Positions 63,801 through 64,000 of a stretch of DNA of 64,000 bases are shown here, piece after piece (the stretch's first letter is position 1; every line of letters begins with the position of its first letter). The notes beneath the pieces were generated by a model, which worked only from the letters and a program-made list of their open reading frames with translations, did not search any database and was not told the origin of the DNA. A program made the translations under genes and the position numbers. The DNA comes from Arthrobacter sp. StoSoilB19 (GTDB taxonomy: Bacteria; Actinomycetota; Actinomycetes; Actinomycetales; Micrococcaceae): NCBI RefSeq assembly GCF_019977275.1, contig NZ_AP024650.1, forward strand, positions 2,604,001 to 2,668,000, given 5' to 3'.

Positions 63801-64000
63801 GATGGGACCTTCGCTTCTTGGGGCCTGGGCTTTGCGTTGCAAGCGGCAGCTGCTGCCGGTTCCGGGGCTTCCACCAGCTTGCAGGGCGGCGCCGGGCAAC
63901 CCGTGCAGTATTCCAGCCCAGGCTGTGCGTTTGCTGGACACCAGCCGTGCGCAATGGCCGGCGGGACGGATAGGACCAGGCGGCGGGACCGGTTTTCGGA

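Noticed and set aside
63801..64000. Start of another gene at the window end
   Set aside because: No start with ribosome binding site or recognisable domain; the open frames here are shadows of the aquaporin frame.

Overview
The window is a gene-dense, high-GC chromosomal segment of an actinobacterium. Gene content and order suggest the Micrococcaceae, most likely Arthrobacter or Pseudarthrobacter. The pointers are an ilvD / ilvBN-ilvC / serA / ilvE / leuB cluster, an nrtR-nadABC operon with its own cysteine desulfurase, many GTG/TTG starts, and several genes whose -10 box sits 6-7 nt before the start codon (probable leaderless mRNAs). The genus is inferred from style and synteny, not from a search. 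I see no insertion sequence, prophage, CRISPR array, rRNA or toxin-antitoxin module; it reads as core chromosome with a few accessory transport and regulatory genes.

Layout. 1-6.2 kb: a dynamin-like GTPase cut by the window edge, a tRNA-Gln/tRNA-Glu unit with promoter and terminator, a membrane protein made of Leu-x-x-Gly heptads, a HAD phosphatase and gltX. 6.2-10.3 kb: a fumarylacetoacetase-family hydrolase, a metallo-beta-lactamase-fold hydrolase, ilvE and leuB, all on the minus strand. 10.5-15.8 kb: a NarL-type two-component pair followed by a MacB-like ABC ATPase and an FtsX-type permease. 15.9-21 kb: metG and a second FtsX-type ABC pair. 21.3-28.6 kb: serA, ilvC, ilvN, ilvB and ilvD on the minus strand. 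ilvB is preceded by a Val-rich leader peptide and a terminator, a transcription attenuator. 28.9-35.6 kb: a sunset-domain membrane protein, a sugar dehydrogenase, tRNA-Lys, MarR divergent from a peroxiredoxin, tRNA-Leu, a fasciclin lipoprotein and an orphan peptide-type binding protein. 35.7-45.4 kb: mqo, an RND exporter, an LLM flavoenzyme with its MarR regulator, a transglutaminase-like protein, a lipoprotein, a DUF1684 protein and a GtrA protein. 45.4-51.4 kb: the nrtR-nadA-nadB-nadC-nifS-like operon, with a perfect palindrome at its promoter. 51.6-64 kb: an amino-acid permease, an alpha/beta hydrolase, a phosphoribosyltransferase, an MHS-family transporter divergent from an IclR regulator, an MFS exporter, sbcC-sbcD and an aquaporin.

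How the parts work together. The ilv/leu genes cover most of valine/isoleucine synthesis, plus transamination and one leucine step. Related palindromes upstream of ilvD and leuB, with a half-site upstream of ilvE, suggest shared control on top of attenuation at ilvB. The nad operon makes quinolinate and nicotinate mononucleotide from aspartate. Its last gene probably supplies sulfur for the NadA Fe-S cluster, and a Nudix-like repressor with a degenerate catalytic box leads the operon. The least expected items are a 64-bp nested palindrome between serA and an ABC permease, a TGA five codons into the MFS exporter reading frame behind an excellent ribosome binding site, twin TTAC-N6-GTAA sites upstream of the heptad protein, and a 15-bp minisatellite inside sbcC.
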